Shown here: in pieces, positions 31,850 to 44,913 of the stretch
Numbering within the stretch: the stretch's first letter is position 1
Layout of the letters: every line of letters starts with the position of its first letter
Source: Pholiota molesta
Taxonomy: Eukaryota > Basidiomycota > Agaricomycetes > Agaricales > Strophariaceae
Direction of reading: 5' to 3'
Length of the DNA stretch: 64,000 bases
Assembly: GCA_014925825.1 (NCBI GenBank)
Contig: JACGCK010000083.1
Location: 1-64,000 of the forward strand
Position numbers and translations under genes: made by a program
The notes under the pieces: generated by a model
Database searches by the model: none
What the model saw: the letters and a program-made list of their open reading frames with translations, nothing else
What the model was told of the DNA's origin: nothing

Positions 31850-34800
31850 AGGCAAACTTCTCTGCGAGTAGATTATTGGGGAGGCGGAGACGAGTAAATC
31901 GAGTCGCTGAGTCGAAGTGGCGGTGAAGAAAGGATATCGCCTGACCGCCAGGGAATCACACTTTTATACCCTTAAGAATGGCTGGACGGTGTGACAAATC
32001 TGACAAATGAAATCCCTCTAGTTTTCTATACAAGCCAGTTTGTTAGGGTGTTAGGGTGATGTCCGGAAAACACCACCCTAGTGTATCATGAGCCCGAATA
32101 CATGGCTGATGGCATGGCCGACATAGCGCACGGTAGTCGATACTGTGTCCAATTTTAGACGTCCGGACGCCTTCAACGCCCGAGGAAAACGTGGGCGCCA
32201 AGGCAAGTGATTAGATTTGGGCGTACGACGTCAAATTCTGGAAAGTCAGAGGACATCTACCATGTCAGCTATTTGAAATTAATAGCGGAGGATTTACTTC
32301 GCGCTTCACTCAAAGACAAATGGTTCGCAGAAGACGAAACCGCGATTTTGAAGGACATATAGACATTACTATACCGCGGTTCTCCAGTGGCTTGATCTGT
32401 CAGATAAAGAACAGTCATACAGGATAGGGACAGTAGTTTCTGATTTCTGTGGCGCTGTGTGTCTCCAGAAAAATTCATTGGCAGGATCACTCCGCGGGTT
32501 GATACATATGGACAGCATGTTTCCCGCGGACTTAAAAGTTGGAATACCGGTGACACAGCGCCTACATATGTTTCTTCTCCGAGGGCTTACTGTACTCTCG
32601 TATAACATAACCTAGATCGATGGATAATATGGCCCGGGCATCCGAGTTTGCGCATTTGTCTCCTTTACTATCTAAAAGTGAAAGATGAGCACTTTTAAAA
32701 TCATTTTGAATTCTAAGTTCTCTGCTTTGCCCCAGTTACAAACGGTGATGGGACAAAGAAGATTGATCCTTAGAATTAAGTCGAGTCTTCCCTCTTTCAG
32801 GCTTCTTCCTATCAATATACCGATTGTATTGCGGCATCCTTCACAATTTCGGTATATCTATTGCCCATGACCAGGTCCAAAAATAGAGCGTGGATGCTGG
32901 CGTCTCCCCGCTACTTCCTCCCTATCTTCCAGGGTCGAGTGCTTGCCGTGGGCCCGAGGTAAATCTCCAAATGTAATGCGACATTGACATCTTATAATTG
33001 GTCCCGGATGGTGTCCACTTCATTCGCAATCACACTCCCAAGAAGTTACACTGCGAGTAATATTGAGCTATGTAGAGCCGTAAACTACCTCGGAAATTGC
33101 AATTTTGTGATCCTGAACATGTATATGTTTAGTCCTCTATATCCTCGTATTCCAGTCTCGGTAAATCGTATTTCTATGTGCCTATCCTCGGAAAAAACCG
33201 AGGGATCGCCGTGTAAAAGTGCCATGTAGCTACATCGGCATTCAGAAGTAAAGATCTTGAAGTAAGCCCCGTAGTGATCGATAGAGAAGAGATTAGGCGG
33301 GCGGACAGTATCAAACTGGAGGAACATTGCTCAACTGGAGCGACCCTGCCTAGCATACACTTGCGACCCTGCACACACGGAACTGTCATAGTTAGAATGT
33401 GATGGACATGGCCGACACCGAAATGGCTGGCCTCACCACGGACACCACGGCGGGTTTTGATCTGCGTATATAAATTTTAGCAGTGGCGCTCTAGTCGGGA
33501 ATGTATTCTGCGCCGTGTGCTACGTACGCTGCTGGTCTCTGAGTGAGATAGACGATTCAAATATGCCACACCAGTATGAGGCGGTCATCTCACCAACACA
33601 TGGTCACACACCGGGCCAGTGACTGGGAAATTTGTGTCGAGTCCGACGTTGTAATTACATGCTCTTTGGCGATGTCGAGCGAGGAGATAGAATATCTCAA
33701 CGCTATGTCGATCACTTCTGATCGCAGTTGCGACATTATGAGAGCATATACGACTGGAAGAATCCATAGAACCTCGAAATAGGACGCTTCGACTGTAAAC
33801 TATTATTAGAGTCCGCGGCATTGACAGGTGGTAAATTTGGACATAGCTTTCTACCGCTCTCAGTGTGAGGAGCGCGCCTTGGAACTCATCAGATATTTTT
33901 CGCATAGCCGAGGGATAACGCTAAAGTGTGGATGTTAGTGAATACAACATAGGATAGAAGCAGAGAAGGGTTGTACCGTATGTCTTCCAAGTGTTGAGCA
34001 TCTGATAACATGCCTTGCTCCAATATTCAAGGAAATTGGGGTCATTCTCCTGCTATCTAGCACGCGCGTCTTGGGCCTTGACGCGCGTTTGATGCTCCAA
34101 CCTTATCCAGCCTCTCATAAATTTAGTGTTATGCATTAAATTTGTCTTTCTCCTGAATCTATCAGGTCTCTTGTGATCCCAAATCAAAATAAAAGGCACT
34201 TAGAATGAGAGATGGGAAGCTCGACGCTCAGTGCACAGCGCTCATCGATCATTGCTCGAAGTATCACGCGCACGATTCACCTGAAGCACTTCCTGAAAAG
34301 GAAATGGTCCTTCCATTCATAGCGGCCCCACTGATCATGACATCACCAATGTGTTAAATGGATGGTCATGCTAAGGTTGATTCGAACTTCGTCCAGAGCC
34401 TAGGCATTAATCAAGTACTTATAAGGGCACTATTATGAATGAATAAGTTTCTAGTTCCTTTCTTCCTTCCCTCATAATCTCATCGCGTATATCCCGTTCC
34501 GCAGGAGGCATACTTCCAATATAAACTAGGGTATGAGGCTCGTTTGCAATCATTTCCACTCCATATTCTTGGAAGCATATAACGGGGGTGAAGTACCAGT
34601 GACGTGGTCTCGCTGGTGCAGATATTTATACTTATCGACGATCATCGATGCTCACAGCCTCGTAACAAACCGAGGAACTTGAAGAATTCAAAGGCGCTCG
34701 ATACCACATTGGCGAATAGGGAGCGAATATGTTTGTGTTGGTGGCACGTACAGCTGGTAATTAATTCGAACCGTATGTGGTTTTTAGTAGGAAAGGACAA

Positions 34801-35718
34801 AAATTATGCTGATAAAATTGATTTTTTAGAGCCTCAATGAATATGAAGCGCTTTACAGAAGGCTGGATTTGTTCGAAAGATGCATCATGCATGGCTGTGC
34901 GTCAGTCGCTCCAACTTCCAAGGACAATGCGACATACTTTACTCCAAATTACGTTCTGCATTGTGACGTGCGTATGGTAAAACGCTCAGTCATCTGAAGA
35001 TCCTGCTCTCAAGCACGCCAGAATACATGCATCGTTGCTTGTTAAATTCCCGACTGCATTGGACCAAGCGTGGGCCAAGATATCGCGCTCTCCGTCCTTG
35101 TGTTTTTTTAGGTACGCCTATGGTATTATCTGCTTTAATTTTGAAGTTAAAACCCTAGCCATGCTATCGGTATCGGTGACGAAACCTTGAAGGTTTGCCG
35201 TTTCTTTCACCCGTCATCGCCAATGAATATTGATTGAATCGTCATTCGTCTTTACTTATAGGCACTTCTTTTTTTCGTTTTCATATTCTGCATGGCAGTG
35301 CATGTTGATGACCTTTTCAACATGGACATGTTGGTGGGGCACGTCAATGACGTATTATGTGACGTCAATACCATTTCTGAACCTCCCGAGGTCAAGTGAA
35401 CATGCTTACATTTTTCTTCAGCATTGCGTGTATGCAATACGGCTAAAGGACGTCCAAATCATGGTTTAGGCGACTTTCGAACGCGGTTTACCAGCAGATA
35501 AATATGACCAACAAAAATAAAAGAGCAGAGACAGGTCAGTGTCGACCCACACTTTTTGAAGTATGTAACAGCTAAGGCGGAGTGAGAACCTGCAAAGAAG
35601 CGATAAATGACACTATAGAAGGTTCGATCCAAATTCTCCTGCCAAATGAAGTGATCGTCCCTAATGCACTTCACCTTAAGAAGCTTTCGCTGTCTATGTT
35701 TTCCTACATACATCAAAA
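31850..35718. other. 3.9-kb stretch without a supported gene
   Basis: I read both strands. Open frames of 60-105 codons exist (for example on the minus strand at 32269-32608, 33085-33389 and 33585-33905), but none shows a family motif or a convincing exon chain. Two TTAGGG units occur at 32043-32056, too few for a telomeric array. The area may hold decayed genes I cannot recognise. Confidence 0.4.
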
Positions 35719-36918
35719 ATGGATCCCGCACAGTACCGTTCTCAATATCCTTACGACGCTTCTAGTCGACCCCAGTATCTAACTCCACCACCATCGTTTG
35801 CTAGCTTTCATGAATCAAACCTTCCAGATCCTAGCTATTGTACTTCATACGGACAGTCGCTATTCATGCCCAGTCCGGTTAATCCCAACTTCAGAACGTA
35901 TACTCAAACACCTACGCCTAATGTCAGTGCTCTCTATGATACTTCAGAGTTTCGCTAAGTTAAGATATTCAGCAATCCGTTTCTCCACCTCTCCAAGGTC
36001 TCACGGCGGCAAGTGCGGCACTTTCTATCAACACTATTGACCCATCTTCTATCGAAGAGACCAACGACGTCGTATCGATCTCCACAGCATTCCACCCCGG
36101 AAGTCAACCAGAACCTGATACCATCCTTTGCTCTTCCGACGGTGTACTTTTCTATGTGCATTCCCCCACTCTCGTCAAAAAATTTCCCGACGTCTTTCAA
36201 CCGCCTGGCTTTGGGTCCCTTTCTAACCCTGGGACCTTGGTCCAACTGGACGCACCATCCGATCAATTGAACATAATATTACACGCCTTGTATGGAACCT
36301 CACCTGTCGCACATTCTCCCGATTTCGAGACAATAGTTGCGGCCGTAGATCGCATGCCAGCTTACAATATCACGCCCCAACGCATAATACGTCCTTCTAA
36401 GCCTATATACGAACTCCTCCTCTCGTATGCCCCAATCAGGCCGCTCGAGTTGTACGCCCTCGCTGCTTATCACGGCTTGCATTCGCTGGCGGTCAGCTCA
36501 TCGTCTCACCTCTTGGCTTACAACCTCGCTACCATCACGGATCAAATGGCCGAACGCATCGGCGCTGTTTACTTGAAGAAGCTGTTGCTCCTTCACAGCG
36601 AACGGTTCAACTCTCTCAAGAGCATTCTGTTGCGTCCTCCGCATCCACATCCGCCTACGAAAGAATGCACGTTCCAGGATCAACGCACGCTAACTAGAGC
36701 TTGGGCGCTCGTCAGCGCCAATTTGGCTTGGGACGCGCGGCCTGGTGAGTAAGAGCGGATGCCTCCGTATTTCGCATACTCAGCACCTTCCAGATCTATC
36801 AACGCGCACGATGAAGTCGGAACTGAGCCCACTCATGGAAAATCTAACCTGCGATATGTGTCACCAAGCGTTGCAGGATAGGATTAAGGATGTGATGGTG
36901 CAATGGTCGTCTGTCAAG
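35719..36918 (+). CDS. BTB/POZ-like protein
   Basis: Exons 35719-35922, 35973-36744 and 36794-36918 give about 366 aa, ending at a stop just past the third exon's donor if the next acceptor is used. The first 70 residues are Pro/Ser/Tyr-rich and disordered. The core EPDTILCSSDGVLFYVHSPT then LVKKFPDVFQPP matches the basidiomycete BTB-like fold (the SSDGVxFxVH motif). A helical part follows (RPLELYALAAYHGLHSLA, AERIGAVYLKKLLLLH) and a C-terminal region with CDMCHQAL. BTB domains mediate dimerisation and often adaptor roles. No partner is evident here. The 3' end of the model is the weak point. Confidence 0.6.
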
Positions 36919-38456
36919 GTGAGTGGCTATATTTCTCGCTTTGCGTTCGTTTCCTTACGGGTTAGTGAATGCCGCGACTTGGGTCGCGGGTTTGGGCCTC
37001 TCTGAAGCATGTAGACTAGTCCTAGACGCTGTCTTCGAGGCGGTATCGCTGCAGCCCAAGCCCTCTGAATCACCTCGTTCCTCTCTCGCTTGGGATTCAC
37101 CGTCGGATCGGTTTGTGTTGTGGCTGACGGAGTTCGTTCTGGTTGTTTCAGCGCACCATTTGATTCTCGAAGAAAGAGCGTATACGTCGGATTGGTATGA
37201 GATCAGTATCGAATCATGTATTTGACGTTGAAGAGTGGCATCACCTATAGTTTCCCTACGCGCTAATCGAGGCTCTTTGGGGAGCATTCGCGTGCGCGGG
37301 CATTGACGCTTGCTTCTTTTATTTCTTCGCGTCTGTTTCTGCAATTCGCTATTCACGCGGTCGTGCTGCATTTCACGACAAGCTTTAAAATGCCCATACT
37401 CCATTACAATGCCTTCCGCTCACGAACATCCCCGAATCGAAATTCTTGTTATCGATATCTGCTATGTTACTGCTACGACCGCATCCTCCATTCCCTTGGT
37501 AGTTCCAGTTCCCTCCCCGGTTCGGTTCCTTTCCCCATTGCGGCTGCATTTGAACTGGACACGATTCCGTGCCTTCTTTCCCCTGATTCCTAAGAAAATT
37601 CTTGATTACTGACGTTGTAAAAAGTACATATATTGAACCATATTCGTACATTTCCCAACCTCTGTATCTATTGCATTCCCGATTTATTTTGCTTTATGTT
37701 ATACTCCCATTCAATCCAGTAGACTTCGGCTGCTGCACTCCCGCCTTACATCAATAATGCTATGTCTCACACTTCCTGCGACATCATCCTGTCCATCGCG
37801 ATCAGGTGCCGTCCCTCACGCCCGCCTTCGCTGCGCCAAAAGTGACGCATTCAGCCAGTAACATATATCGCGCTCCCGCGTCGTCCTATCTGGCGTGCTC
37901 CGGTATCATATATCACTGGGTCTTCACTACATGTCCGGCCGCCCGCGTCGTATGGAGGTATTCGACGTCGGCCATCCTCATGAGCTGCGGAAGTTTATGG
38001 CACGACACTGTTGCAACCGGACCGCGAATATATGGATTCTCATTACCAAATGCCAAGCGCCGAAAGCTGATATAGCTGTCGACTTTTTCTGAGCCTTTGA
38101 ATGATTTGTATGGCTGCGCAGTACGAGCCATGTGCACGAGTATCAATTCAGAGCACAATGGTATTATTAGTCGATCATATCGGCAATCAATGTGAAGTTG
38201 TCCTTGAGAGATATTTATAAACATGTTCATGCCGCTCAAATTCTGTTCATTGAGCTGTATTTCATCGGCCCATATTCGGAAATGTTTAATCATGACAGAT
38301 CATGAACGCCAAAGTTTGAACAATGTAGGCTATTGCGATGAAGTAAATCAAGTTATAGATAGACGCTATCTGTGCCAGTGGGAAGTTCAATTTACAAGAT
38401 AGGAATTGGATTAGTGCGATGTCAAGAATTCTACATACACAGAATGATATATCATT
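36919..38456. other. Intergenic region
   Basis: No supported gene. A 126-codon minus-strand frame at 37913-38293 and its plus-strand mirror lack recognisable motifs. The start of this region may contain the true last exon of the BTB-like gene. Confidence 0.4.
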
Positions 38457-40116
38457 TTACGAGTCAAATATAGCTCCATATGCCGCAATTCCTCGAGTCT
38501 GCATCCCATAGACTACTTTACGTGTTAATTTTGGGTTTGAAATAATGAAAACTGCTTCAGCATTGCTCTCCAAAACCATCTGATACGTGAGAGCAACCAT
38601 GTCAGGACGTCCAAGTGTCTTCGTGTTCCAAACGATAGCATCAGGATCAGCCTTGAGGACGGCGTTCATGATCTTGGGACCATAAGTTAATTCGGGATTT
38701 GGGGTAGACCACAGAACGCGACGTGGTGTACAGTCGGCGTAAAGGAGGGAAAGACATGGCCCAATGCCGGATCCTGTCGCTACGACGACTATTCGTTTGA
38801 ACAGACGAGAGGTATAAAGCAGGCCGTGAAGTGGATAGCCACGAACCCATAATTTGGTCGGTGGATTAGCGATCGCCCCCCTGGTCCAATCTCCGGCGTT
38901 CGACACCACGACGGAGAATCCGTTGATCTTGCCATTCTCGTCTACATCCGGAATCGTCGCAAATGCATGCCATTCGAGGAGAGGTTTGGAGGAAACTTTC
39001 AGCCCATAGAACGGTTGCATCGCTTTGTATTTGAAGTGAAGCCGGATGGCGTGGTCGGATAGGAATTCGGGATGGACGTCACGGCGACGAAGACGCGACC
39101 AGGATAAAAGCGTGCAACTGGTGGAGACACAGAAGAACCAGAAATTGGGCGCTTTGGCAAGATATAATCCTGTGTTAATGTTCGCCTCCCGCGCAGAGAC
39201 TCTGGCGACGAGGCCATTGTGGATCCAAAATGTGATGAGAGCAACCCAACCTGAATAGCGATGGCTGGCTTCGAAATAGTCGTGATATAAAACGCGGAAT
39301 CGAGGGTGAGCTGAAGCGATAATGAATATAAACATGGCAATAATAATATATGATAGGATAAGGTTGTTTCGAGTATCGGTAGTGGGGCTGTCGATATATT
39401 CCTTGGTCGCAAGGGCTACGTAGAGGATGAACCAGACAACAGCGGCGGTTCCGCTTCCGCTATGCGCGCCACCGTAATGGAAGACTTTGGCCAGCTTTCG
39501 ACGAATTGACAAGGGCAGAGAATGTGGTACGGAAACGGCGATTTCATAGCAAAGGTTGACGAAGTTTTCCTGTCTGAAGAGGATAGCGATCATGAGATTG
39601 GCCGAAGAGGCAGTGGCGACGTCGATGATTAATGGTGCTCCCTTATTCTTCACCACAAATGCTACGAATGTCGCTAGATTGGCCGTAAATATAACCGTAA
39701 AGATCTTTCGATATGTCGAAAAGAAATTGACTGGTGGAAATGTTATTCAACAGATCTCGAGATGCAATTAAATGATGGGTCTTACACCAAAGATAACGAG
39801 AAAATCTGTTTCCAGTCTTCTTGGGAAGAACGTCACGGTTTGGCTTGACGTCAAATGGTTTAGGTTTGAGCACTATCGTCGCTGAAGATGACGTCAGCTG
39901 AGATGAAGTCACTGCTCAAGGTCGTGCGTTAGTTCGTGGTATGCGAAGGCCCAACGTTTTTAAATGCTCACTTGATTGCTCGTCGTCGATGGCTTTCTCG
40001 AGGTCCATGTCTGCGCTGGTAATAAGCAGAGGAGATGATCTGTACATCCGTGTCATTTTATGAGCTTTTATAAGACGAGGACGATGTAGATCTCTAGAAT
40101 ACCATATGATGCGCAT
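38457..40116 (-). CDS. Membrane-bound FNR-like oxidoreductase (NPS12 C-terminal type)
   Basis: Minus-strand exons 39972-40116, 39786-39911 and 38457-39730 give 514 aa. After a hydrophilic N-terminus come four to six membrane segments (VIFTANLATFVAF, AAVVWFILYVALA, LILSYIIIAMFIFIIA, YSGWVALITFWIHN). A soluble ferredoxin-reductase-like module follows, with GFSVVVSNAGDWT and the nucleotide-binding RIVVVATGSGIGPCLSLLY. Fungal relatives are often annotated as the C-terminal part of NPS12 although they contain no peptide-synthetase domain. The likely role is NAD(P)H-dependent electron transfer at a membrane. The substrate is unknown. The start at 40116 is the first in-frame ATG, and a Met ~20 codons later is an alternative. 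Confidence 0.65.
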
Positions 40117-41939
40117 GTCGCCAAATATACTTGAAACGATGATGTCTTGTTTAAAGAATACATCAACTCTCCCAAGCTTGGACCAACACGTTAAGCACTA
40201 TCGGAAAGGTCGGTGGTCAAGAAGTTCCTGAGGCAATGATGAAGTTTGACATTAGAATGAGGGTATGAGCTTCGATGAAGTATTTTCACATTGTGGCATG
40301 ATGTACTGGGATGCACCTCCGTGTCTGGCCGGTAAACATGTATCGAATTGGCGGTTCGAGGCTCTGTATTGAGAGAATCATAGCTATAACTGATATCGAT
40401 CTCACTCAAGAAGCATTGACTTAGGATCACTCTGTTTACAAGCAATTTTTCCATCAGTGCTATTGTATCTCATGTTTTTCTATTCACCCAAGAAGCATTG
40501 ACTTAGGATCACTCTGTTTACAAGCAATCCTTCCATCAGTGCTACTATATCTCATGTATTCCTCATTCCGTGTATACCCTATAGCGCAGGCAACCGCGAG
40601 TTCGATCATGAGAATGTCGGCTTAACCAAGAGCCAAGAAAGTCTCACCATATAAGTCCAGGAAGCCAAGACTGTTATTTTATTTGGGTGTGGTACAGGGT
40701 ATTGTTCAGTATCCTGCGGAGCTACACGAAAATACATGGTGTGTCAAATACATAGCTCCATGCCCTGCGCGCCCGATAATTTTCCTATCGTTGATAACGA
40801 GCGTCAATAATTTTTACTACCAAATATGTAAAATCAAACACGACAAATGCGATACAAGCGGCAACATACTCTGATTGAAGTTCGAACAAATCGGAACACC
40901 AGGAGTTCGGAATTTGTACAAGATCAATAAAAGGTTTTTGCACACACACCTTTTCGAGCGAAAAGTGACTCGTGAATATATGAAGTGTTGAAAAGTCATA
41001 TAACAACGCGTTTGAGAACTTAGGAATTTCTCAAAGCCCTATGTGAAAATATATCGTTGTTTTGTCAGAATCTGAAGCTTCTGAAGTCCTACCCATGTAT
41101 TGCGTTTCCAATTACTCGTTCATCTCTGGCCAATGTTAAACCAGATGTGCGTAAGTTTTCAACTTGTGGATAAGCTATAGATTAGCTTGAGATTAGCTAT
41201 GCTTGAGCTGTGCAGAGATATGCTTCATCAATCGAAATTAGAACCGGTTGATCGGCAATTGCCGGGATAGGAATACCCGGCTCCGTGCTGTCTCTTCCCA
41301 ACTGCATGGCTGAAGTTACGACGTGAACGCACCACTGTCGTGGATATGATCTGTTTCGTGCAAGCACCCTACAAAATTTGGCATCTTCTTTGACAGCTGC
41401 GGCCTAGGCCTGTCACAGATGCACTCGAGTATGTCATGATCTTAAATTCTTCTTTCACCCACCCTAACTGAAAATCAGACAAATGGAACTACGGAAGCCA
41501 TTGTCCACCGATGAGGATGCTTGTCATCTCAAAAGCAGTCATCCAGAGAACAAGTCTTGTTATCTAGTACGATATGTCTCACGTTTCGGGGTCCAGTGGA
41601 AAGCTAGGCATTTCGTATTTGTGTCTATGTTGGAGACGAAGGTCACAATTCCAGGTAAGCCTCACTATTCTCAACTTGAGTGAAGATCATGAAATTTTAG
41701 AGTATTGATCTAGATATGCCTTCTCCCATCTCGGTCCTCAAAGATCGCACGAATGATCTGCTATCTTAGTACTTACCACTGCGTTGTCATCGGCGCTATT
41801 TGGACAGTGACTCAATGTTTCAACGTCCGACCTTTTTTTGTTTAGGTGTCGACTTCTATTCCATGCCACAGATTGCTCCCAACGGAACGGTGAACAGCTA
41901 GCGTGGCTTCTGTGGTCCCATCCAAACATGCCCTGGGAA
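40117..41939. other. Intergenic region with a 69-bp tandem duplication
   Basis: No supported gene in 1.8 kb. The left end is the promoter region of the FNR-like gene. The duplication at 40407-40557 is the only structured element seen. Confidence 0.45.
40407..40557. repeat. Direct duplication of a 69-bp segment
   Basis: 40407-40475 and 40489-40557 (offset 82 bp) are nearly identical, differing at a few bases. Each begins CAAGAAGCATTGACTTAGG and ends ATCTCATGT. Confidence 0.9.
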
Positions 41940-42893
41940 ATTTCAGAGGATCGCGTGTCCAACATGATTCTTGGCACGGAAGAGAAGGGTTCTGTCTGTT
42001 GTAAACGATACGCTTGGCACCAGCGAGAACGTTGGCGCTTGGTCGCCATCGTGTGCGAAACAGTCGCCTTCGCGTCGGTTGAATACGGGTACTCCAACTC
42101 ATCGAAGTATGCTTGGGAATGGTCCACGCTGTTCTCCCGACCTATCCCTCAAACCTTGTGCATCATCCTGAAGATCGCGTTCTTTCCGTACCTGCCCTTG
42201 ATCTCGAAAAGAAAATCATTTCTGAAGGGCGCACGAGATGTTCCGAGCTTTGTACGTTAGAGCCAGGTCTGAGCTCGGGTTTATCACCCCTCCTTCATTC
42301 TCACCGATACCCCCTCTCTCCCGACGCATTCGCTCCGCATAGACCTCGACGAGCTTGGCTTTGTCAACCAATGGGGACTTAGTCCTAAGGTTTGACAAAT
42401 TCCTTCGCCAAAAAGTTGCTGATCTCCTAAATCAATGTAGCATATCTTCGACAGCGTTAAAAAGAGCTTGGAGCGGCTCCAGCTCGATTACATCGATTTA
42501 CTACAATGTAAGCTCAGATTTTTGGATGAGTTCCAGTATCCGGGAATGCTTATCCTTCTATGCCATACAGGCCACCGATTTGACTCGAACACAGGAGTCA
42601 GTATGGCGCAGGTGGCTTTGGCATGGGTCATGGCAAAACCAGGTCAGTTCATCCTTGGGATGCCATATCTAGAAATTGTGTTTCTAAATTATCTCCCACA
42701 CAGGTGTCTCTGCCCCAATTGTTGGCACCACTTCGTTGAGCAATTTGAACGACATGCTAGGAAACCGTTGCGGCCCCCCCTCACTAACGGATATTTATCC
42801 GATATAGGCGCTGTGGATGTCAAACTCACAGACGAAGAGATAAAAGAGTTGGAAGCCCCGTATATTCCTCAAGCTCCATACGGGCACAATTGA
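41940..42893 (+). pseudogene. Aldo/keto-reductase pseudogene with the core deleted
   Basis: Blocks of an aldo/keto reductase appear in order: a degenerate N-terminus (VSNMILGTEEKG near 41961, YSNSSKYAWEW near 42093, a diverged IPRxKVVILTKxFFP-like block near 42150), then RIDLDELGFVNQWGLSPK, HIFDSVKKSLERLQLDYIDL and LLQCHRFD. Directly after HRFD the frame continues SNTGVSMAQVALAWVMAKPG, VSAPIVGTTSLSNLNDMLG and AVDVKLTDEEIKELEAPYIP. All intron borders in the 3' half remain usable (for example donors at 42402, 42509 and 42642). About 150 residues of the barrel, including the usual active-site region, are missing, so the product cannot be a working reductase. It is a different subfamily from the intact gene at 53.5-55 kb. 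Confidence 0.75.
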
Positions 42894-43047
42894 GTTTGAG
42901 CGCAACCTGGTATGCATGGTATGTATCACACACAAAATCTACAGCATGTTGAATGTTCCGATTCTTCATCCAAACGCGAGCCCGTATTATTTCATGCTTA
43001 AATAACTCCATGATTTTATTGGGAGTCTAAGTGTTCCATGTTCAATG

Positions 43048-44913
43048 TCAACACAAATTAAGCATCAACAAAGCCCGCTCGCGGTCCTCTTCGGCAGTTG
43101 TCTCCCATGCATAGCGCCAATCACGCACAACCGCGTCCCCCAGACGCTCAACCCTTGACTGCGTCCAAGTCTCTCCGTTCCTGGTATCTTCATCTGCATC
43201 CGAGCCATTCTTGTCCTGCTCCGGTACGTTGAATTCATACAGAAGCCCGTGCATCCGCGAAAAGTGGTGTACAAGATTTGCAGCGGGGCGCCGGACTGCG
43301 TCGTACACGCGTGTTAGAGTAGGGATAGACGCTGAGGATCGGAGACCTTCTGCGATGAGGTGGGCTAGGATGTAGGCGTCCTATAGAGATGTAAGTGATA
43401 AGTAAGAAAGAAACGCAAGGAGACGTTCTACAGACCTCGATTGCTTGACCGGCACCGTTTCCCTGGTGAGGTGTCATGGCGTGCGCCTATATAGTAGTTT
43501 GGCAGGTCAATATCGAATCGCATTGGGTAAAAATAAGAGAGGAACGTACAGCATCACCAAGTAGGAGAACACGGCCAGAGGCAGAAATGTAGCTACTAAG
43601 CGGACGAATTGCATGAATGGCCCAACGAGAAGGTTTCTGCGTATTCTATGCAGGAAAATTGAGCGAAATCAGCACGCATGTTTAAGTCACAGGAATGTCT
43701 GTACACGTACATGGACGAGCTGCCGGACCTCCTCCCAGGCATCAAAAAAAGGAATCACTTCCTCCTTCGTAACGTCTTCGAAAGAGGGTCCAGTGTGCTT
43801 CGTTCCTTCCTTAGAGAGATCCGAGATATAGGCCGCTACGTTGACGACACGGCCCTGGAGGATTGGGTACGCGACGACATGCTAAAGTGTGGAGTAGCAG
43901 GGTGTTTAGATGAGAAAATGTTCGAGAATACTTCATGGGGGGATAACTCACCTGGTTCTTACCACAATACTGGTATAACATGCGTGAGCGGAGAGACGAT
44001 TCGAAATAAAAAAAATTGCTCACCACAACATGGGTCGTCAACGCCCTATGCTCCGGCATTTTCGCTCTGAGGACACTGCTATCGACCGCACACCGATACG
44101 CAAACGTCCCGCTCCACACAGGATCAGCGCCAGCGTGTTCCGCATCCGCCGCCTCGGGATTTTCGGACACGAGCTGCTTGCGAATAACAGATTTGATGCC
44201 GTCTGCGCCTATGAGGAGATCACAGGTTGCCGTTTTTCCATCGGCGAAAGTGAGCTGGATTGGAGACGCCGCGTCAGCCGTAACCTCGGTGTAAGAGACG
44301 AGACGGCTGGATAGGTGACATGTGATGAACGGCGAGAGATGCTTCAGCAGGACCTCTTGTATGATGGCACGATGAAAAGAGAGTGGTGCGCCTGTATTGA
44401 TATATGTAAGTAAGAGTTTTAGGACACTTTCTTCTTCTGCTTCACGATTTGAGAGAAGGAAGACATACCGGCGAACACTAGATCACGAATAGGCATGCCT
44501 TCTCTCTGATCCGATTTCCTAAACTGAAATCCAAGGCCTGCAAGCACATCTTCATCAACAAACACGACATATCCACCTCACTCGTATTGATAGACTGCAC
44601 TCACGAGGCGGGCCAGTACCGTCTGGGACATGCTGCCCAGGAGCCAAGGAAGCTGCAAGCGCCGCCGTCACCCCTAATTTCTCTAGGATCTTCCAAGCGC
44701 GCGGCCAGAACGTGATGCCTGCCCCAATCTGCGTCAATTCTGGCGCGGCTTCATATATATCTAGGTCGATGGCGCTAGGGTCGAGGTTCAGGCTGCTGAG
44801 TGCCACAGCTAATGACAAGCCCCCGATGCCGCCACCTCTGTGCGTAGTGTTGAAAGATGGCACAATATATTTGGCTAATGAAAGACATACATAATTCCGA
44901 TTCGCAAAGGCAT
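43048..44913 (-). CDS. FAD-dependent monooxygenase (salicylate-hydroxylase-like)
   Basis: Nine minus-strand exons (44891-44913, 44620-44837, 44469-44537, 44024-44391, 43952-43969, 43711-43881, 43550-43645, 43436-43486, 43048-43380) join in phase to 448 aa. The start at 44913 is chosen because MPLRIGIIGGGIGGLSL then forms the FAD-binding GxGxxG (residues 9-14) across the first intron. Further PHBH-fold marks are LLIGADGIKSVIRK (DG motif) and GDAAHAMTPHQGNGAGQAIE (~319-338, FAD ribityl binding). These enzymes hydroxylate aromatic compounds with NAD(P)H and O2. The substrate is unknown. It sits among other oxidoreductase genes, with the SDR divergent 1.15 kb away. Confidence 0.8.

Noticed and set aside
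32043..32056. Two TTAGGG units, telomere-like
   Set aside because: Only two copies separated by two bases, with unique genes on both sides. Not a telomeric array.
33085..33905. Overlapping minus-strand frames of 70-106 codons
   Set aside because: No recognisable motif and no consistent exon chain. They could be relics but cannot be supported.
37913..38293. 126-codon minus-strand frame
   Set aside because: No conserved features. The opposite strand is equally open, as expected for chance frames.
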